Shown here: in pieces, positions 6,541 to 11,366 of the stretch
How positions within the stretch are numbered: position 1 is the stretch's first letter
Layout: every line of letters starts with the position of its first letter
DNA from: CAYMQB01 sp964392665
GTDB lineage: Bacteria > Hydrothermota > E44-bin80
Assembly (NCBI GenBank): GCA_964392665.1
Contig: CAYMQB010000060.1
Coordinates: forward strand, 1 to 11,366
Length of the DNA: 11,366 bases
Reading direction: 5' to 3'
Program-made: the position numbers and the translations under genes
The notes under the pieces: generated by a model
The model's input: the letters and a program-made list of their open reading frames with translations, nothing else
What the model was told of the DNA's origin: nothing
Databases searched by the model: none

Positions 6541-8253
6541 ATGATTAACCACGAACTATCGGAAATTTTCTCCTTGCTTGCAGATGCATCTGAATTTAAG
6601 GAAGAAAATCAGTTCAAGGTTATTGCCTATAGAAAAGCATCGGGAATTATCAAAGATTTCCCTCAAAATATTGGAGAATACGCCAAAAACAATTCTCTTA
6701 AGGAAATCCCTGGTATTGGGGTAGGTATTGCAAAAAAGATAACCGAATACATTGAAACAGGTCGGATAACAAAATTCGATGAAATAACGGAGGAAATTCC
6801 TAACGGCATTCTGGAAATGTTTAAAATTCCATATCTTGGTCCAAAAACATTAAAACTCGCTTATGAGGAATTGGCAGTGGACAGCTTAACAAAACTGAAA
6901 AGAGCAATATCTTCCGGAAACCTCGCACTTCTCACGGGAATGGGCAAGAAAAAGGTAAAAAGGATTTCGGAAGCAATTCAACTTTTCCTAAAATCTGAAA
7001 TAGGAAAAAGGAGATTCATCATTGGAGATATTTATCCCTTAATCGAAGAAATTGTCGAAGAACTCGGGAAGGTCGCATCAAGAATTACACCATGCGGTTC
7101 TTACAGAAGAATGAAAGAAACCGTGGGAGATATTGACTTACTCGCAGTAAGTGATAAAGGAGCTGACATAATTCAATTATTTACAAGACTCCCTTTCGTC
7201 AGAAAACTCATCGTTTCCGGTAAAACGAAAGCCACTATACTGGTTAATAAACCTCCCGTTAAGATTGATATTAGAATTTCTGAAGAAGATTCTTTTGGTG
7301 CTTGCTTGCAGTATTTCACAGGTTCTAAATCACACAATGTAAAACTGCGCTCGTTTGCGAAATCCAAGAAAATGAAAATCAACGAATATGGTGTCTTCAA
7401 AGGAACAAAAAAAGTTGGAGGAAAAACAGAAGAGGAGGTTTACAGAAGTATAGGATTGGACTTCATACCTCCTGAAATGAGAGAAGATAAAGGTGAAATC
7501 GAACTCGCCATTAAACACAAGCTTCCACAGATCGTTGACTACAAGGACTTCAGGGGTGATCTCCACATACACTCCAGATTTTCAGATGGAACGAATAGTA
7601 TAATGGATATCGCAAAAGCTGCAAAGAAAATGAAACATGAATATGTTGCCATATGCGACCATTCAAAATCTGCTACATATGCATCCGGGTTGTCTTCGGA
7701 TATGCTCCTTAAGAAAAATGAAAAGATAGATATGGTGAATAACGACATAAATGGAATTACCGTACTAAAAGGTGTAGAGGTTGACATACTAAGCAATGGA
7801 GAACTTGATTATAACGATAATATTCTCAAAACTGTAGATATCGTAATCGCCGCCATCCACCAGGGATTCAAGAAAAATGTAACTGAACGAATGTTATCTG
7901 TAATGGAAAACCCATATGTTAACATCATTGCACATCCTACCGGTAGATTAATTTCAAAACGAAAAGGATATGAAGTTAATCTTGAAAAGGTTTTTGCGAA
8001 AGCAAAGGAGAAGAGCGTAGTTATGGAGATTAACGCATACTCAGACAGAATGGATTTAAGTGACATAAATGTTGCTAAAGCGAAGGAGTATGGACTTAAG
8101 TTCTCAATAGGAACGGATGCACATAACCTGGGAATGATGAGGTACTGGCACCTTGGAATTGGTATCGCCCGGCGTGCATGGCTCAAAAAAGAGGATATAA
8201 TAAATTGTTACCCCCTTGACGATCTTCAACAATTCCTAAGGAAAGGAAATTAG
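6541..8253 (+). CDS. polX: DNA polymerase/3'-5' exonuclease PolX
   Basis: A bacterial X-family DNA polymerase with a PHP domain, acting in gap filling and base-excision-type DNA repair in the cytoplasm. It is 570 residues, typical full length for the family. The N-terminal 8-kDa and helix-hairpin-helix region (1-170) includes IPGIGVGIAKKI and a second LTGMGKKKVKRI. The polymerase palm has GSYRR (186-190), the metal-binding pair in GDIDLL (D197, D199) and the third Asp in VKIDIRI (D243); FTGSKSHN lies further on in the thumb. The PHP domain (about 337-570) has DLHIHS (H342, H344), SDG (D349), CDHS, GVEVDI, AAIHQGF, IAHPTGR, MEINAY and GTDAHN (D526, H528), the full metal-binding set for the 3'-5' exonuclease. 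No convincing promoter or strong Shine-Dalgarno is seen before ATG 6541 (only AGAAG at about 6529), and murA follows after 3 bp. Confidence 0.95.
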   Translation: MINHELSEIFSLLADASEFKEENQFKVIAYRKASGIIKDFPQNIGEYAKNNSLKEIPGIGVGIAKKITEYIETGRITKFDEITEEIPNGILEMFKIPYLGPKTLKLAYEELAVDSLTKLKRAISSGNLALLTGMGKKKVKRISEAIQLFLKSEIGKRRFIIGDIYPLIEEIVEELGKVASRITPCGSYRRMKETVGDIDLLAVSDKGADIIQLFTRLPFVRKLIVSGKTKATILVNKPPVKIDIRISEEDSFGACLQYFTGSKSHNVKLRSFAKSKKMKINEYGVFKGTKKVGGKTEEEVYRSIGLDFIPPEMREDKGEIELAIKHKLPQIVDYKDFRGDLHIHSRFSDGTNSIMDIAKAAKKMKHEYVAICDHSKSATYASGLSSDMLLKKNEKIDMVNNDINGITVLKGVEVDILSNGELDYNDNILKTVDIVIAAIHQGFKKNVTERMLSVMENPYVNIIAHPTGRLISKRKGYEVNLEKVFAKAKEKSVVMEINAYSDRMDLSDINVAKAKEYGLKFSIGTDAHNLGMMRYWHLGIGIARRAWLKKEDIINCYPLDDLQQFLRKGN

Positions 8254-8256
8254 GGT

Positions 8257-9534
8257 ATGGAAAAATTCATAGTGTCTGGTGGAATTCCTCTTATAGGAAC
8301 AGTTCATATAAGTGGCGCAAAGAACGCTGCTCTTCCAATTATAGCTGCTAGCTTGCTTACAGGAGAAAAAGTCGTTCTAAAGAGGATTCCAAAAGTGAGC
8401 GATGTTTTCACAATGCTCGAGGTCATAGGAACCCTTGGATGTAAATCAAAATGGCAGAATCGTGTCTTGACCATTGATACATCAAACCTGTTCTCAACCG
8501 AAGCGCCTTATGAATTGATAAAAAAAATGCGTGCATCCTACTATGTACTTGGACCTCTATTGGCGAGGTTCAAACAAGCAAAAGTTGCCCTTCCCGGAGG
8601 TTGTGCGCTGGGATCACGCCCCGTTGACCTACATATGAATGGCTTTAATAAGCTTGGCGCGAAAGTTAAAATCGAGCACGGATACGTTTCATGCGAAACG
8701 AAAGAATTACATGGAAACAGAATAATTCTGAAGGGTTTACATGGACCGAGTGTAGGAGCAACGATAAATGTTATGATGGCAGCCTCTTTGGCAACTGGGG
8801 TGACTACAATAGAAGAAGCGGCAAGGGAACCAGAGGTCGAGGACGTTGCAAATTTTATTAACGCTTGCGGAGGTAAAATAACAGGGATGGGAACGTCTAT
8901 ACTGTCTGTCGAAGGTTGTAAGAAACTCAAGGGCATTGAATACAACATTATTCCTGACAGAATCGAAACAGGAACATTCGTTATTGCAGCTGCGATAACG
9001 AATGGCAGATTAACGATCAAAGAAACAAAACCAGAGCACAACAGAGCTCTTCTTGCAGTTCTTAAAAATTATGGAGCACAAGTTGAGACGGATAAAACCT
9101 CATTGAGAATATCTTCGCAAAAAGAGATTAATTCTGTTAGCATAAAAGTTGCTCCATATCCGGATTTTCCAACAGACCTACAACCACCAATATCAGCATT
9201 GCTTTCTTTAACTCCGGGTAACAGCACAATCGTGGAAAGCATATTCGAAAACAGATTTATGCATGTTCCTGAACTGAGGAGACTGGGAGCCAATATCGAA
9301 ATGCTCGATAGATATACTGTTATAATTAGAGGTGTAAAACAACTGAGCGGAGCACCAGTTATGGCATCTGATATAAGAGCATCTGCAGCATTAATACTTG
9401 CTGCTCTTGCTGCAAAAGGTGAAACTCATATATCAAGAATTTATCATACCGATAGAGGCTATGAACATATCGAAAAAAAACTATCCAAAATTGGTGCTAA
9501 AATCAAGAGGGTTTTGGATCCAAATGCCCCTTGA
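8257..9534 (+). CDS. murA: UDP-N-acetylglucosamine 1-carboxyvinyltransferase MurA
   Basis: Transfers enolpyruvate from PEP to UDP-GlcNAc, the first committed step of peptidoglycan synthesis, in the cytoplasm. The 425 residues match the usual family length and cover both EPSP-synthase-like domains. Diagnostic residues are present: K22-N23 in SGAKNAALP, the catalytic Cys C116 in LPGGCALGSRPVDLH (the fosfomycin target in the family, here Cys and not Asp), the general acid/base Asp D307 in FPTDLQP, and ASDIRASAALILAALAA with the conserved Arg near the C-terminus. The ATG lies 3 bp after the polX stop, with AAGGAAAGGAA (about 8238-8248) as ribosome site, so the two are probably co-transcribed. No defect is seen. 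There is no functional link to polX beyond shared transcription, and the 16S gene follows about 245 bp later. Confidence 0.97.
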   Translation: MEKFIVSGGIPLIGTVHISGAKNAALPIIAASLLTGEKVVLKRIPKVSDVFTMLEVIGTLGCKSKWQNRVLTIDTSNLFSTEAPYELIKKMRASYYVLGPLLARFKQAKVALPGGCALGSRPVDLHMNGFNKLGAKVKIEHGYVSCETKELHGNRIILKGLHGPSVGATINVMMAASLATGVTTIEEAAREPEVEDVANFINACGGKITGMGTSILSVEGCKKLKGIEYNIIPDRIETGTFVIAAAITNGRLTIKETKPEHNRALLAVLKNYGAQVETDKTSLRISSQKEINSVSIKVAPYPDFPTDLQPPISALLSLTPGNSTIVESIFENRFMHVPELRRLGANIEMLDRYTVIIRGVKQLSGAPVMASDIRASAALILAALAAKGETHISRIYHTDRGYEHIEKKLSKIGAKIKRVLDPNAP

Positions 9535-9558
9535 AATGGTTTTTTATTGAAACCACTT
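9534..9558 (+). other. Short inverted repeat just after murA, weak terminator candidate
   Basis: TGGTTT (9537-9542) pairs with AAACCA (9550-9555) around a 7-nt loop, with AA/TT pairs beyond one mismatch. It starts at the murA stop codon. No T-run follows on the + strand, so a simple intrinsic terminator is not convincing; it could end murA transcription inefficiently or stabilise the mRNA 3' end. Confidence 0.3.
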
Positions 9559-9651
9559 GCTTCAAATAAATATGACAGCAGTGAGTATGCATAATTAAAC
9601 GTTACCTCACGGAAAACTTTAAAATCGCCTTGTAATTTACATCATCACATG

Positions 9652-9677
9652 TTTTTTAAAAAAAGTTTTTAAAAACC
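9652..9677 (+). promoter_or_regulatory. A/T-tract UP-like element upstream of the 16S promoter
   Basis: Alternating T and A tracts (T6, A7, T5, A5) lie directly upstream of the TTGACA at 9679, in the position where the alpha subunit of RNA polymerase contacts UP elements of strong rRNA promoters. The role is inferred from composition and place. Confidence 0.45.
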
Positions 9678-9678
9678 C

Positions 9679-9707
9679 TTGACAAAGTGATAATATTATG
9701 CTATTGT
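9679..9707 (+). promoter_or_regulatory. Likely rRNA operon promoter
   Basis: TTGACA (9679-9684) with TATTGT (9702-9707) at 17 bp spacing; the -10 matches four of six consensus bases. The predicted start is about 9714, some 65 nt before the 16S 5' end. A better-looking TATTAT (9694-9699) is only 9 bp from the -35 and cannot pair with it. It shares CTTGACAAA with the two other promoters of the window and lies just downstream of A/T tracts. Confidence 0.6.
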
Positions 9708-9724
9708 TAATTGTGTATTTGTAT

Positions 9725-9739
9725 TGTTCTTTGAAAACT
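9725..9739 (+). promoter_or_regulatory. boxA-like antitermination signal in the rRNA leader
   Basis: TGTTCTTTGAAAACT closely resembles the boxA of bacterial rRNA leaders (TGCTCTTTGAAAACT-type in Bacillus, TGCTCTTTAAC in E. coli), the NusB/NusE loading site that keeps RNA polymerase from terminating in rRNA operons. It lies between the predicted start site and the 16S gene, where boxA is expected. Confidence 0.7.
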
Positions 9740-9778
9740 GAATAGCGTGCATTACCTGAAGGTTTTATTTTTTTTAAT

Positions 9779-11352
<1,574 letters not shown>

Positions 11353-11366
11353 CTACGGAGAAAAAA

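Noticed and set aside
8541..9041. Minus-strand ORF of 166 codons
   Set aside because: It lies wholly within murA, whose catalytic residues are intact; it is a frame shadow.
9559..9651. tRNA or small RNA between murA and the 16S leader
   Set aside because: No cloverleaf, T-loop GTTCRANNC or stable hairpin is seen; the stretch looks like plain spacer.

Overview
The window comes from an AT-rich, diderm (Gram-negative-type) bacterium. The evidence is signal peptides, an outer-membrane beta-barrel candidate, a Wzz/BY-kinase capsule co-polymerase and a C-terminal secretion-type tail starting FQN.PNP. The full 16S gene fits no lineage I can name by eye. The combination of a short SLBB protein, a BY-kinase and FlgD/type-A sorting tails is common in uncultivated FCB-superphylum and WOR-3-like genomes. 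That placement is inference; a 16S search would settle it.

Layout, all on the + strand. (1) 150-1312: a secreted-type beta-propeller-like protein with a C-terminal sorting/FlgD-like tail. It is split by a -1 frameshift at a run of five C (850-854) and sits behind a consensus promoter. (2) 1378-6436: a tight four-gene operon behind a perfect TTGACA-N17-TATAAT promoter. It holds a short SLBB protein, a 751-aa Wzz + tyrosine-kinase protein, an outer-membrane barrel protein with a C-terminal carboxypeptidase-regulatory-like domain, and an inner-membrane protein with a Cache-like periplasmic domain and a long cytoplasmic coiled coil. Junctions are ATGA, GTGA and 0 bp. The operon closes with a hairpin terminator candidate (6468-6506). 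(3) 6541-9534: polX (X-family DNA polymerase/PHP exonuclease) and murA (peptidoglycan precursor synthesis), 3 bp apart. (4) 9535-9778: a leader region with an A/T-tract UP-like element, a promoter and a boxA-like antitermination signal. (5) About 9779-11352: a complete 16S rRNA gene. The window ends 14 bases after its 3' end, so any spacer tRNAs and the 23S gene lie outside.

How the genes work together: the four-gene operon looks like an envelope-spanning polysaccharide export and length-control module. It has an inner-membrane co-polymerase/kinase, a periplasmic SLBB adaptor, an outer-membrane barrel and a putative sensor or scaffold. There are no glycosyltransferases, flippase or polymerase here, so the sugar-building genes must be elsewhere. 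polX and murA are housekeeping genes. The most interesting points are the possible split SLBB-plus-barrel exporter, the Cache/coiled-coil protein with 14-residue repeats and no recognised output domain, and the frameshifted surface protein.
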